From a bacterium (GTDB lineage Bacteria > Vulcanimicrobiota > Xenobia > Xenobiales > JADMJV01): 55,510 nucleotides of DNA. Below the pieces are notes generated by a model. That model was given only the letters and a program-made list of their open reading frames with translations. It did not search any database and was not told the origin of the DNA. The translations under genes were made by a program, and so were the position numbers. This document shows positions 1-7,387 of this stretch, in pieces. The first letter of the stretch is position 1. The number at the start of each line of letters is the position of its first letter. The DNA is taken from the NCBI GenBank assembly GCA_018266105.1, contig JAFEBA010000080.1:1-55510 (forward strand), read 5' to 3'.

Positions 1-1
1 C

Positions 2-1345
2 CACGAGGTCAATATCAAGATTCTCTTTGGTCAGATGATTTCGCGTGGCGAGCTCACACTGGAGCAGCGCAATCAGGTGCTGGGAGAGATGACCGATGAG
101 GTCAACAAACTGGTGCTCTCTGACAACTATCACCAGACCCTTTCGCTTTCCATATCGCAGCGACGCAGTCAGGAAAGCATGGATGTATTTATCTCCATGA
201 TGAACTATCTGTCCGATCGGGGCGGCCTGCGCACGGACGTGGAGTTCCTGCCCGACGCTCGCACCTTGCAGGAGCGGGCACGTTCCGGGCGCGGATTTAC
301 TCGACCGGAGCTGGCCATTCTGATGGCCTATTCCAAGATGGGCTTGTTCCGACGAATTCTGGAAACCGACTTCCCGGATGAGCCCGCCTTCCAGAACCAG
401 TTGGTGGAGTATTTCCCCACCGCCATGCAGCAGCGCTTCCCTGACTGGATCAAGCGCCACCCGTTGCGACGCGAAATTATTGCCACCCAGTTTACCAACC
501 GGGTCATCGACCTGCTGGGCATGACCTTCGTGCACCGCAAGATCCAGGATACGGGCGCCAGTCCGATTCAGGTGGTGCGGGCGGCCCTGTCGGCGCTGGA
601 GATCGTGGGAGCCTACGACTTCGTGCGCCAGGTTAATGCTCTCGATAATGTGGTGCCGGCTGCGGATCAATACGCTGCTCTGGAGCGCCTCAATGTGGCT
701 GTTGAGAATGTGGTGGCCTGGACGCTGTTGACTGATGCCGACCTGAGTTCGCTGACGGAGTTCATTCAGCGATACAAGAAGCCGCTTTCTGAGCTGCGCG
801 GCCAGTTGGCCGAGTTGTTGCCGCCCAAGCAAATGGAGCGCTTCAATCGTCTGAACGAGCAGGCTCACGCCAAGGGATTCCCGGATGACGTGGCTCAGGC
901 TCTGGTGAGCCTTGAATGGGTGCCCAGCGCTCTGGGAGTGATTGAGACCGGTTTGCAGGCCAAGCTGAGCCTGTCCGAAGCGGCCACTCGCTACTTTGCC
1001 CTGGGCGAGCGCTTCGAGCTGAGCTGGCTGCGCAATACCCTGAAGGCTCTGCGGGTCACCGACAAATGGGAACAGATTGCGCTCGAGGGTCTGGCCGTCG
1101 AATTGCGCCGGGTTCAGCTCCAGCTGGTGTTGAGCAATCAGGAGTTTCCCAACGTGGACGGTGGACTGGTCTTTCGTTACTTCAACGCTCTGGAGGAAAT
1201 CAAGGCCCGGGGCAGCCTGACGCTAGCAGCCGGGGATGTGCTGGCTCGCATGCTCAGCCAGATGGCTCAGGGCGCCCACAGTCATGACCCGCGCACTCTG
1301 GAAACTCTGCCCGCACTTCCGGGCGTGAAGACCAAGCGACGCTGA
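2..1345 (+). CDS. NAD-specific glutamate dehydrogenase, large type (3' part)
   Basis: This is the C-terminal part of a large NAD-dependent glutamate dehydrogenase (the roughly 1,600-residue class), a cytoplasmic enzyme that deaminates glutamate to 2-oxoglutarate and ammonia. The frame is open at the window edge and reads HEVNIKILFGQ before the first internal Met, so the true start lies outside and about 447 residues are visible. The visible part is the helical C-terminal domain of the family, with the characteristic stretch GFTRPELAILMAYSKM near residue 100 and a following LGMTFVHR. The catalytic Rossmann part would lie upstream. The stop is followed after about 20 nt by a perfect inverted repeat that also holds the next gene's start codon. 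The identification is by family resemblance of the whole stretch. Confidence 0.88.
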   Translation, partial: HEVNIKILFGQMISRGELTLEQRNQVLGEMTDEVNKLVLSDNYHQTLSLSISQRRSQESMDVFISMMNYLSDRGGLRTDVEFLPDARTLQERARSGRGFTRPELAILMAYSKMGLFRRILETDFPDEPAFQNQLVEYFPTAMQQRFPDWIKRHPLRREIIATQFTNRVIDLLGMTFVHRKIQDTGASPIQVVRAALSALEIVGAYDFVRQVNALDNVVPAADQYAALERLNVAVENVVAWTLLTDADLSSLTEFIQRYKKPLSELRGQLAELLPPKQMERFNRLNEQAHAKGFPDDVAQALVSLEWVPSALGVIETGLQAKLSLSEAATRYFALGERFELSWLRNTLKALRVTDKWEQIALEGLAVELRRVQLQLVLSNQEFPNVDGGLVFRYFNALEEIKARGSLTLAAGDVLARMLSQMAQGAHSHDPRTLETLPALPGVKTKRR

Positions 1346-1364
1346 GCTCCTCGGGGAACTCGCC

Positions 1365-1404
1365 AGATGGGCACTGCATTGGTTCAGCTATGCAGTGCCC
1401 ATCT
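1365..1404 (+). promoter_or_regulatory. Perfect 15-bp hairpin containing the anti-sigma start codon
   Basis: Two perfect 15-nt inverted arms (1365-1379 and 1390-1404) enclose a 10-nt loop. The ATG of the next gene is the first triplet of the right arm, and no Shine-Dalgarno sequence is visible in the loop. A transcript from the upstream gene would fold with the start codon paired. There is no T-tract of note after it, so it is a poor terminator; control of translation initiation is the better reading, by inference. Confidence 0.6.
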
Positions 1405-2136
1405 TTAGACGATCTGACGCCGGTCCATCTCAATGAATGCGAGCGGTGCCGGAAGCTGCTGGCATTGCAGGAAGGCTTGCGCGCCAAGTTGCGCCAGTCC
1501 GAGGGCGAGGTGCCGATCCCCCAGGGCTTCCAGGAGCGCCTCAAGGCTCGCCTGGATCGTGTGGAACGGGCTCCAGAACGGGGTCGGCTGGCCTCCAGTG
1601 GCTGGATCGGGCGGGCCTTCCGGTCTTTCGGTCTGGCTGCGTGCCTGGCGCTTGCCTTGTTGCCCTGGCTGACGCGCAATCAGAGTTCGAGTTTTCGACT
1701 GTCCGAGGCTTTGGCTGAACATCACTCGGCCTGTTGGGCCTTGCCCAAGAATTCCCGCTGCGCCTCAGATTGGGAAGCCTGGAGTCAGGCTCACCAGAAC
1801 CCTGAGGTTCCCGTGCCGCTGAGTGCGTCGGCCGGTTTACAAGAGCAGGAGCGTCGCATTTGCCCCTTCGGTGATGTGGGCAAAGGGCCTCATCTCTTGT
1901 TGCACGACCCAAAGGGTCGCCAGGCTTCGTTGTTTGTTTTGCCTCTGGCGGAGTCGCAGGACCGCCTTCCTAAGCGGCCTGTGGCCTATCGGATCGGCAC
2001 GGATACGGTGGCCCTGTGGCACGGGCCTCACTGGGGCTTTGCCCTGGTGTCGCCCGCTTCCGAAAACGAAACGCTGGAGTGGATTCAGCCTGCCCTGGGC
2101 AGCGACCAGCCCTGGCTCTACCTGGCGGCCCGCTGA
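1390..2136 (+). CDS. Zinc-type anti-sigma factor (membrane-anchored)
   Basis: Likely anti-sigma factor for the ECF sigma factor encoded immediately downstream. Residues 14-21 read HLNECERC, the H-x3-C-x2-C signature of zinc anti-sigma domains. A basic linker leads to one hydrophobic segment at about residues 75-92 (the ACLALALLPWL part), and the remaining 150 residues would lie outside the cytoplasm. That C-terminal domain has several Cys and Trp residues and is not one I recognise. Family knowledge: such proteins hold a sigma factor at the membrane until a signal releases it. Gene order is anti-sigma first, then sigma, with a 1-nt gap, the reverse of the commoner order. The start codon is buried in a perfect hairpin and lacks a visible ribosome binding site; no alternative ATG, GTG or TTG occurs before the zinc motif. 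Confidence 0.72.
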   Translation: MQCPSLDDLTPVHLNECERCRKLLALQEGLRAKLRQSEGEVPIPQGFQERLKARLDRVERAPERGRLASSGWIGRAFRSFGLAACLALALLPWLTRNQSSSFRLSEALAEHHSACWALPKNSRCASDWEAWSQAHQNPEVPVPLSASAGLQEQERRICPFGDVGKGPHLLLHDPKGRQASLFVLPLAESQDRLPKRPVAYRIGTDTVALWHGPHWGFALVSPASENETLEWIQPALGSDQPWLYLAAR

Positions 2137-2137
2137 G

Positions 2138-2701
2138 ATGTCCATCGATCCCGAGTTGCGCCAGCGATTTGATCAAGAGGCTGTGGTTCACGCCGAAGCT
2201 CTGTATCGTTTCGCTCGCCGCCTGGCGGACAGCGAGGATCAGGCCGAAGACCTGGTTCAGGAGTGCTTCGAGAAGGCTTTGCGAGCATTTCATCAATATA
2301 AGCCAGGTACAAACTGCAAATCCTGGCTTTTCACCATTCTGCACAATTGCCATCGAATGCGAATGCGCTCGGCGCAGAATCGTCGAGAGATTCTCGACCC
2401 GGGCGATGACCCGAAGTTTTCATTGCTCGATCGTCTGATGGAGCACGAGGTTTCCTCGGAGCAGGCCTTCTTTGACGCCACTCCTAGCGATGAAGTGCGT
2501 CAGGCGGTGGGGGAGTTGAGCGAAGCGCTCCGTTCGGTGGTCTTGCTCTCGGATGTGGAGGGGCTGACTTATCAGGAGATTGCTGAGGTTCTATCCGTGC
2601 CCTTGGGAACGGTGCGTTCACGCTTGAATCGGGCCCGAACCAGTCTCGGTCAGAAGCTGTGGAAGTTATTTCGCGAGCGCGTGCCTGCCCTGGCTCGATG
2701 A
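2138..2701 (+). CDS. ECF-family RNA polymerase sigma factor
   Basis: A 187-residue sigma-70 factor of the extracytoplasmic-function group. Region 2 covers about residues 20-85, with the core-binding stretch EDQAEDLVQECFEKALR and the aromatic DNA-melting part GTNCKSWLFTILHNC. Region 4 covers about 125-180, with the helix-turn-helix GLTYQEIAEVLSVPLGTVRSR. Only regions 2 and 4 are present, as expected for ECF factors. The ATG is chosen because it falls 1 nt after the upstream stop and the sigma homology begins about 20 residues later; a longer reading frame upstream only overlaps the anti-sigma gene. The neighbour is very probably its anti-sigma factor, so the two should form one regulatory switch. 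The target genes cannot be read from this window. Confidence 0.92.
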   Translation: MSIDPELRQRFDQEAVVHAEALYRFARRLADSEDQAEDLVQECFEKALRAFHQYKPGTNCKSWLFTILHNCHRMRMRSAQNRREILDPGDDPKFSLLDRLMEHEVSSEQAFFDATPSDEVRQAVGELSEALRSVVLLSDVEGLTYQEIAEVLSVPLGTVRSRLNRARTSLGQKLWKLFRERVPALAR

Positions 2702-3021
2702 TCGCCCGCGTCTTTTCAGAAGGGGTCGGCCCCCTGCTTGCGCCCCTGGGGTTTACTGGGGGTGGCTCGCTGCTCCGCAAGGACCTGTGGGTTCTGGAGA
2801 TTCTGCCGGGGACCAGCGCAGAGCTTTTCGCCGTGGGCGTGGGCAAGGGCGGCAAAACCTGGAAGGATTGTCCACAGCAGACAACTCTGGGCCATTTGTG
2901 GAAGGGCCAGGCGCATCACTGGATGATCGCCACCCCGGCTGACATCAAGCCGGCAGTGGAAGAAATTACGGTGTTGGTTTTGGAAAAGGCCCTGCCCTGG
3001 TTCATGGGCGGGAGCGACTAG
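2698..3021 (+). CDS. Hypothetical small protein, weakly DUF4304-like
   Basis: A 107-residue soluble protein whose ATG overlaps the sigma factor stop (ATGA), so it is probably translated with it. It has no signal peptide or membrane segment. The pattern of a GF turn near residue 18, a basic RKDLW stretch, and a strand-rich middle is weakly reminiscent of the DUF4304 family, but I cannot confirm this by eye. An in-frame Met further upstream (2659) would run inside the sigma gene and is unlikely. It ends 9 nt before the convergent response regulator. Its place directly behind a sigma/anti-sigma pair is the only hint about its role. Confidence 0.6.
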   Translation: MIARVFSEGVGPLLAPLGFTGGGSLLRKDLWVLEILPGTSAELFAVGVGKGGKTWKDCPQQTTLGHLWKGQAHHWMIATPADIKPAVEEITVLVLEKALPWFMGGSD

Positions 3022-3030
3022 GAGCAGTTC

Positions 3031-3696
3031 CTAGATCAGGCCCTTTTTGATTGCGATCACGGTCGCTTCGGTGCGGTTATTCACATGCAACTTCTGGAAG
3101 ATGTTGGAAATGTGGTTGCGCACGGTGTGTTCGCTGATATCCAGTTCGTCTGCGATGATCTTGTTGGGTTTGCCGTCGGCAACCATCTTCAAGATCTCCT
3201 TTTCGCGGGGGCTGAGCGAAGCCAGGGCAGCGTCATATAGATCGTCTTTGCGGTGAGTGGGGTTGGCGAACTCGGCCAGCAGGCGGTCTGCCAACAGGGG
3301 CTCCAGGCTGGAACCCTCGTGGAAAACCTGGCGTACGGTGGAGGCTACCTTTTCGGACGGGTTATCCTTGGTCAGGTAGCCGCAAGCACCGGCCTTCATG
3401 GCCCGAAGCAGGTGAGGCAGATCCTTATTGACCGTCAGAATCACAATGCGAGTGACCGGAACCAGTGCCTTAATCCGACTGCATACCTCGATGCCGTCGA
3501 TGTCGGGCAGATTCAGATCGAGCAAAATGACGTCGGGCGCGTGAGTCACCGCCAGATTGACGGCTTCGGCGCCGGTCGTGGCCTCGCCGATCACCTGCAG
3601 GTCTGAGTGCTGTTTGAGAAGGCTTTTGAGTCCCTCGCGAAAGAGCAATTGGTCCTCTACGACCAGTAGTCTAATCGGCTCTTCTGTTTTCCCCAT
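3031..3696 (-). CDS. NarL/LuxR-type two-component response regulator
   Basis: A 221-residue response regulator. The receiver domain (residues 6-125) shows the acidic pair VVEDQ, the phosphoacceptor Asp in VILLDLNLPDIDG (about residue 57), the conserved Thr in IVILT and the Lys in YLTKD. A linker leads to a LuxR-type helix-turn-helix (about 158-218) with LSPREKEILKMVADG and EHTVRNHISNIFQKL. Phosphorylation by a sensor kinase would drive DNA binding; no kinase gene is in the window. I chose the ATG just before the receiver fold (MGKTEEPIRLLVVEDQ); a longer frame adds 52 residues without homology that cross the shared upstream region. It is divergent from the M50 protease gene, with two palindromes between them that could be its binding sites. 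Confidence 0.93.
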   Translation of the reverse strand: MGKTEEPIRLLVVEDQLLFREGLKSLLKQHSDLQVIGEATTGAEAVNLAVTHAPDVILLDLNLPDIDGIEVCSRIKALVPVTRIVILTVNKDLPHLLRAMKAGACGYLTKDNPSEKVASTVRQVFHEGSSLEPLLADRLLAEFANPTHRKDDLYDAALASLSPREKEILKMVADGKPNKIIADELDISEHTVRNHISNIFQKLHVNNRTEATVIAIKKGLI

Positions 3697-3743
3697 CACT
3701 CTGCATTTACCAACGAGCACACTCGCTCCTCCAAAAATAGGAA

Positions 3744-3791
3744 ACTCAATTGAGTGTAAAAGCACACCCCAATGCGTCCAGTTTGGACGCA
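3744..3791. promoter_or_regulatory. Two palindromes between divergent regulator and protease genes
   Basis: The 217-nt gap between the response regulator and the M50 protease holds a perfect 12-bp palindrome (ACTCAATTGAGT, 3744-3755) and a perfect 8-bp dyad with a 3-nt centre (TGCGTCCA gtt TGGACGCA, 3773-3791). A TATACT hexamer follows at 3823-3828 on the plus strand without a convincing -35. Such dyads in a divergent gap are typical operator sites; the binder is unknown, the adjacent LuxR-type regulator being the obvious candidate. Confidence 0.4.
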
Positions 3792-3913
3792 ATTTCTTAA
3801 CCTGCACCGCATCCAAAGGAGCTATACTGAAGGCCCGAACCAAAAAATCCACCTAACTTTGAAGGAATTTCAAGGACATTGGTGGGTAAGCGCGTATTGG
3901 AGGTGCAACGCCC

Positions 3914-4528
3914 ATGGATCCAATTGTCATCTTGAGTGCTATCTTCGGTTTGCTGCTCGCCTGCGTGCTGCACGAGTGGGCCCATGCCCGGGCGGCCTAT
4001 TCTCTGGGTGACCCCACCGGCAAATATGATGGTCGGCTCAGTCTCAATCCGGTCGTCCACCTGGACCCCATCGGATCGTTGGTGTTGCTGATCTCCTCGG
4101 TGGGAACGATGGGGGCGATGCCGATCGGATGGGCCAGGCCGGTGCGCCATGACCCCGAAAACTTTCGCGATCCCTTCCTGGACGTGGCCCTGGTGGCCGC
4201 TGCCGGTCCCTCGATCAACTTCATTCTGGGCGTGCTTTTTGCTTGTGCTTACCGAGCCGGGCTTCCCTTTCCGCTCTTCTGGGCCATGCTGGTCAAGATG
4301 AATATCGGTTTTGGGTTGTTTAATTTGCTGCCCTTCCCGCCCCTGGACGGCTGGAAGATGATTCAGGCCGTGCTGCCCAAAGATGTCTCTCGCTCTTTGC
4401 GCGACCTGGAGCGCAAACTTGGCAATCACGCCGCTCCCGTGATTCTGGTGCTGTCCTTTTTCATTATTGGTCCCTACGTGATTTCGCCTCTCTTCGCTAA
4501 AATCATGGGATTGTTGCTGGGATACTGA
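3914..4528 (+). CDS. M50 (site-2 protease) family zinc metalloprotease
   Basis: A 204-residue polytopic membrane protein of the short M50 type. The zinc-binding HEWAH (HExxH) lies at residues 20-24 in the first hydrophobic segment, and the second metal-ligand motif appears as NLLPFPPLDG around residue 140. Several hydrophobic segments (about 5-25, 55-75, 95-120, 125-145, 175-200) fit the core of the family. These enzymes cleave substrates inside the membrane; some short bacterial members lie next to scpA as here. No PDZ domain is present. A strong GGAGGTG precedes the ATG by 8 nt. The stop overlaps the scpA start by one base, so the genes form one operon (M50-scpA-scpB). Confidence 0.9.
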   Translation: MDPIVILSAIFGLLLACVLHEWAHARAAYSLGDPTGKYDGRLSLNPVVHLDPIGSLVLLISSVGTMGAMPIGWARPVRHDPENFRDPFLDVALVAAAGPSINFILGVLFACAYRAGLPFPLFWAMLVKMNIGFGLFNLLPFPPLDGWKMIQAVLPKDVSRSLRDLERKLGNHAAPVILVLSFFIIGPYVISPLFAKIMGLLLGY

Positions 4529-5346
4529 TGGCTCCGGGGTTCCAGCAACACGCCGTCAAAAGCAACTACCAGGTATCCTTGCCCCAATTTGAGGGGCCGC
4601 TGGACCTGCTGTTGCATCTGGTGGATGATGAGAAGCTGCCCCTCAACGAGATTTCGCTTGCGGCCGTGGCCAAGCAGTATCAGGCCTACCTCAAGACCCT
4701 GGAGCAACTGGACGTCGAGATCGAGAGCTCCTACATTGTGGTCTTCTCTCAATTGCTCGAACTCAAGTCCAAGCTGCTGCTCCCGCCCGAGCCAACTCCC
4801 ATGGATATGTATGAGGAAGACTTTTGTCCCGCCATGGCCGGAGATGACTACGTCGAGGACGCTCCCAACGAGCTGCTGGATCAGCTGCAGGCCTACCGAT
4901 TGGTCAAGGATGCGGCAGACTGGCTCTACAACCGGGAGACCCGCAGCATGGCCCAATATTCGCGACCCGTGGGGGTCCACGAAGTGGACTGTCCCGAGCT
5001 GGACGTCTCGCTGGAGGCGCTGGCGGCCACCTGGGTGCGCATGGACCGAAAATATGAGGCCCCCCGACGACCCGTGGAGCTTCGGCGGGTGGTCCTTTCC
5101 GTCCCTGACCGGGTCAAGCAGCTCTGGGAAATGTTGCGCCGCAACCCGCGCACTTTCTTCCACGAAGTGCTCAACGGGGATTGGAATAAAGCTTACGTTA
5201 TCGTCACCTTCCTGGCTGTATTGGAACTGGTGCGCCGCAGTCGCGTCAGTGCTCAGCAGGACTCGGTGGATAGCGAAATCGTGTTGAGTCCCTATGATGG
5301 CGCCAAAGACATGGGCGCCCCCGAAACCGCCGAGGAGTATCGATGA
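4528..5346 (+). CDS. scpA: Segregation and condensation protein A
   Basis: The kleisin subunit of the SMC-ScpA-ScpB condensin-like complex that organises and helps segregate the chromosome. The 272-residue protein begins with the family hallmark FEGPLDLLLHLVDDEKLPL (about residues 17-35), followed by the helical N-terminal domain that contacts the SMC neck and, after an acidic linker near residues 90-115, the C-terminal winged-helix part (about 190-250) that contacts the other SMC head. Its ATG overlaps the protease stop (TGATG), and its end overlaps scpB by 4 nt. Length and order are normal for the family. The SMC gene itself is not in the window. Confidence 0.95.
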   Translation: MAPGFQQHAVKSNYQVSLPQFEGPLDLLLHLVDDEKLPLNEISLAAVAKQYQAYLKTLEQLDVEIESSYIVVFSQLLELKSKLLLPPEPTPMDMYEEDFCPAMAGDDYVEDAPNELLDQLQAYRLVKDAADWLYNRETRSMAQYSRPVGVHEVDCPELDVSLEALAATWVRMDRKYEAPRRPVELRRVVLSVPDRVKQLWEMLRRNPRTFFHEVLNGDWNKAYVIVTFLAVLELVRRSRVSAQQDSVDSEIVLSPYDGAKDMGAPETAEEYR

Positions 5347-6125
5347 GCCGTAACGACTACCCATCCCCTGATGAACGCTTCCGTATCCTGGAATCGATGA
5401 TCTTTGTCAGCCCCACACCGGTGCGTCTGAGTGAGCTGGCCGAGGCCACCGGGTGGACGGAGGGAATGATCGAGCGCGACCTGCGCCAGGTCAGCGGGCG
5501 CTATATCGACCACGGGCTGGAACTACAGAGAGTGGCCGGTGCCTATCGCCTGGTCACCAAGGCCGAGCTCAGCGAGCACGTAGAGCGATTGATCGGAGTG
5601 CAGACAAGGCGTCGACTCTCTCGTTCGCAGTTGGAAACGCTGGCTGTGGTGGCTTATCGTCAGCCGGTGACGCGTGCTCAGGTCGAGGCTTATCGCGGCG
5701 TGAACTGTGAGCGATTGCTGGCGCAGCTCAGCGATCTGCGCCTGATTCGCGAGGCGGGGCGGGCTGAGCTGCCGGGCCGTCCCTATATTTACGCGACCAC
5801 TGTCGAGTTTCTTCGCTACTTCGGCATCGACAAGCTGGAGAATCTGCCGGATATGGGAGAGCTCAAGCGTCAGCCGGTGGAGGGAATCTCCGCCTCTCAG
5901 GCTCTCTGGAATGCCAGCGCTCGGGGCGAATCCAGCTGGGATGCGCCGGTGGAAGCCCCGGTTGTGCCCGAGCCCGCTCCGGCCGCTGTGGCTCAGGCCC
6001 CTATTATCCAGGCCATGGGCCCCATCGCCGAGGAAGCTTCCGGCACGACCAAAAGTCTGCGTAAACTGTTAGATAAGATCAGGGGTCGCAGCCCGGCCAA
6101 GGTCAGGGTCGAGGAAGCCAGCTAG
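5343..6125 (+). CDS. scpB: Segregation and condensation protein B
   Basis: Partner of ScpA in the SMC condensin complex. The tandem winged-helix core spans about residues 8-170 and carries recognisable family stretches such as LETLAVVAYRQPVTRAQVE (about 98-116) and YIYATTVEFLRYFGI (about 148-162). The 90 residues after it are rich in Ala, Pro and Glu and look like a disordered tail, making this protein (260 residues) longer than the roughly 200 usual for the family. It starts within the last codons of scpA (4-nt overlap). The next gene, an acetyltransferase, starts 24 nt after it and may be in the same transcript. Confidence 0.94.
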   Translation: MSRNDYPSPDERFRILESMIFVSPTPVRLSELAEATGWTEGMIERDLRQVSGRYIDHGLELQRVAGAYRLVTKAELSEHVERLIGVQTRRRLSRSQLETLAVVAYRQPVTRAQVEAYRGVNCERLLAQLSDLRLIREAGRAELPGRPYIYATTVEFLRYFGIDKLENLPDMGELKRQPVEGISASQALWNASARGESSWDAPVEAPVVPEPAPAAVAQAPIIQAMGPIAEEASGTTKSLRKLLDKIRGRSPAKVRVEEAS

Positions 6126-6149
6126 AGCTTTCCTGACGGCCGCGAACTC

Positions 6150-7085
6150 GTGAAAACTCGTCTGGCTCGGCCGGAAGACCTGCCGGAACTCGAGCGGTTG
6201 CGCCGGGCCGTAGCCTATCCCGGCTCGATTTTTCTAGACTCGTCGGCCTATCTGGAACGAGCCCTGCAGCGTCTTCGCGAAAGCCTGCCTCGCCTGGAGG
6301 AGTTGCCAGACCTGCGGGTGGTATTGCTACTCGAGGAAAATCGGGCCGTTGGATACCTCCTGATGGTTCTGGACGATGAGCACGGGGTGACTCACCAGTT
6401 GCAGACCGTCATTCTGGATTTCGCCGTTTTTGGCTTCGAAGCTCTTTCCAAATTGGTAGCACGAGCGCGCAAGATTGCGGATGCCTTCGAAAACGAGTAT
6501 CTGGTGGTGGATCTGGCAGCCACTGACAAGCGCACTCAGTTGTGGTTCTACCGCTGCGGCTTTCGGGCCGAGCAGGCTCGGGTGGTTCGGCTGATCGCGC
6601 CTGGTACTTCAGGGCTTTCTTCGCCCGACTACCCGGTCCGCCGAGCCAGACCGGATGATCTGCCCTTCATTTTGGAGGTCCACTCTGCCCATACGCGCGC
6701 CTACCGTCCGGCCGGACGCGAAGTCGATTTACAGGAGTTGGAGCTGAGCTACCAGATGACCTACTTAACCCTGGATTTGAACAGCCCCTTTTACTTTATT
6801 CTGGAGGAGGGCGCCAGCGGGCGCAGAGCGGGCTACCTTCTGCTGAATCAGGGCCCTTCAGTCGGCACGCAGAGAGCTTTCTATGTTTATGATGTGGCGA
6901 TTGCACCCGAGTTCTATGGTCGTGGTCTGTCGGTTTATCTGCAGGGCGCGGCCGAGACCGTGGCCGGCAAGGAGGGTGGGTTCATCTATGGTGACGGAAG
7001 CTTAGATACCGCTTCTATCGGGAGTTGGCATGCCCAGATGGGCTATCCCGTGGACACCATTCGCTTTGGGTTGCATGTTAAATGA
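6150..7085 (+). CDS. Double GNAT-type acetyltransferase-like protein
   Basis: A 311-residue protein that looks like two GNAT folds in tandem. The N-terminal half (MKTRLARPEDLPELERLRR) has the usual GNAT opening but its second half is diverged. The C-terminal half (from YPVRRARPDDLPFILEVH at about residue 165) is more typical, with the acetyl-CoA loop region DVAIAPEFYGRGLSVYL near residues 248-265. GNAT proteins move an acyl group from CoA to amines; the substrate cannot be told here. The start is a GTG with no clear Shine-Dalgarno sequence, chosen because the fold begins there. It lies behind scpB, and another GNAT protein flanks the far side of the polyketide locus. Confidence 0.72.
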   Translation: MKTRLARPEDLPELERLRRAVAYPGSIFLDSSAYLERALQRLRESLPRLEELPDLRVVLLLEENRAVGYLLMVLDDEHGVTHQLQTVILDFAVFGFEALSKLVARARKIADAFENEYLVVDLAATDKRTQLWFYRCGFRAEQARVVRLIAPGTSGLSSPDYPVRRARPDDLPFILEVHSAHTRAYRPAGREVDLQELELSYQMTYLTLDLNSPFYFILEEGASGRRAGYLLLNQGPSVGTQRAFYVYDVAIAPEFYGRGLSVYLQGAAETVAGKEGGFIYGDGSLDTASIGSWHAQMGYPVDTIRFGLHVK

Positions 7086-7158
7086 TTGTGAAAAGCTTCC
7101 CAAGCGACACCGGTTATGAGAGAATCTCCTCAAGCAAAACTACAGGAGGACCTCAGTC

Positions 7159-7290
7159 ATGGGAAATGCAATTGGTGGTATTCTCGGAGCCGTTGGCGGT
7201 GGTGGTAAAGGCGGCGGCAAGGGTGATGCCGGCGGCGGTGCCATGGAAATCGTCTCCAAACTCGTGAGCGCTATCACGGGCCAGGGCTAA
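7159..7290 (+). CDS. 43-residue glycine-rich small protein
   Basis: A short gene with an excellent ribosome binding site (AGGAGG at 7144-7149, 9 nt before the ATG) and two strong terminators behind it. The peptide opens MGNAIGGILGAVGGGG, continues with a Gly/Lys-rich spacer and ends in a short amphipathic helix (MEIVSKLVSAITGQG). It has no Cys and no cleavable signal. The composition resembles small membrane-active or bacteriocin-like peptides, but no family is recognised and that is only an analogy. It is followed by the acidic 202-residue protein, with which it may form a functional pair. The reading frame, ribosome binding site and terminator together make a real gene likely. Confidence 0.68.
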   Translation: MGNAIGGILGAVGGGGKGGGKGDAGGGAMEIVSKLVSAITGQG

Positions 7291-7302
7291 AGAAATCCTA
7301 AT

Positions 7303-7323
7303 AAAGGCCTCGACGAGGCCTTT
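7303..7323 (+). terminator. Hairpin behind the glycine-rich peptide gene
   Basis: Perfect 10-bp inverted repeat (AAAGGCCTCG / CGAGGCCTTT) around a single central base, 12 nt after the stop codon. The T-run is only three long, so alone it is a modest terminator; a second hairpin follows 8 nt later. Confidence 0.6.
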
Positions 7324-7331
7324 AGCAAACT

Positions 7332-7364
7332 AAAAAACTCGGCCGGTGACGGTTCGGGTTTTTT
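7332..7364 (+). terminator. Rho-independent terminator in front of the 202-residue gene
   Basis: A 10-bp stem (AAAAAACTCG / CGGGTTTTTT, one G-T pair) with a smaller CCG/CGG stem inside, ending in six T. It ends only 9 nt before the Shine-Dalgarno sequence of the next gene, leaving no room for an ordinary promoter in between. The downstream gene is therefore either read through from upstream or has a promoter overlapping the hairpin. Confidence 0.75.
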
Positions 7365-7387
7365 GAATTTATGGAGGGTTGTAACCA

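Noticed and set aside
3031..3852. Longer version of the response regulator with 52 extra residues
   Set aside because: The extension has no homology, crosses the palindromes of the shared upstream region, and the receiver fold starts directly after the inner ATG.
4474..5364. Nearly 300-codon frame antisense to scpA
   Set aside because: High G+C makes long antisense frames common; the sense frame is clear ScpA and the antisense translation is His/Leu/Gly-rich without motifs.
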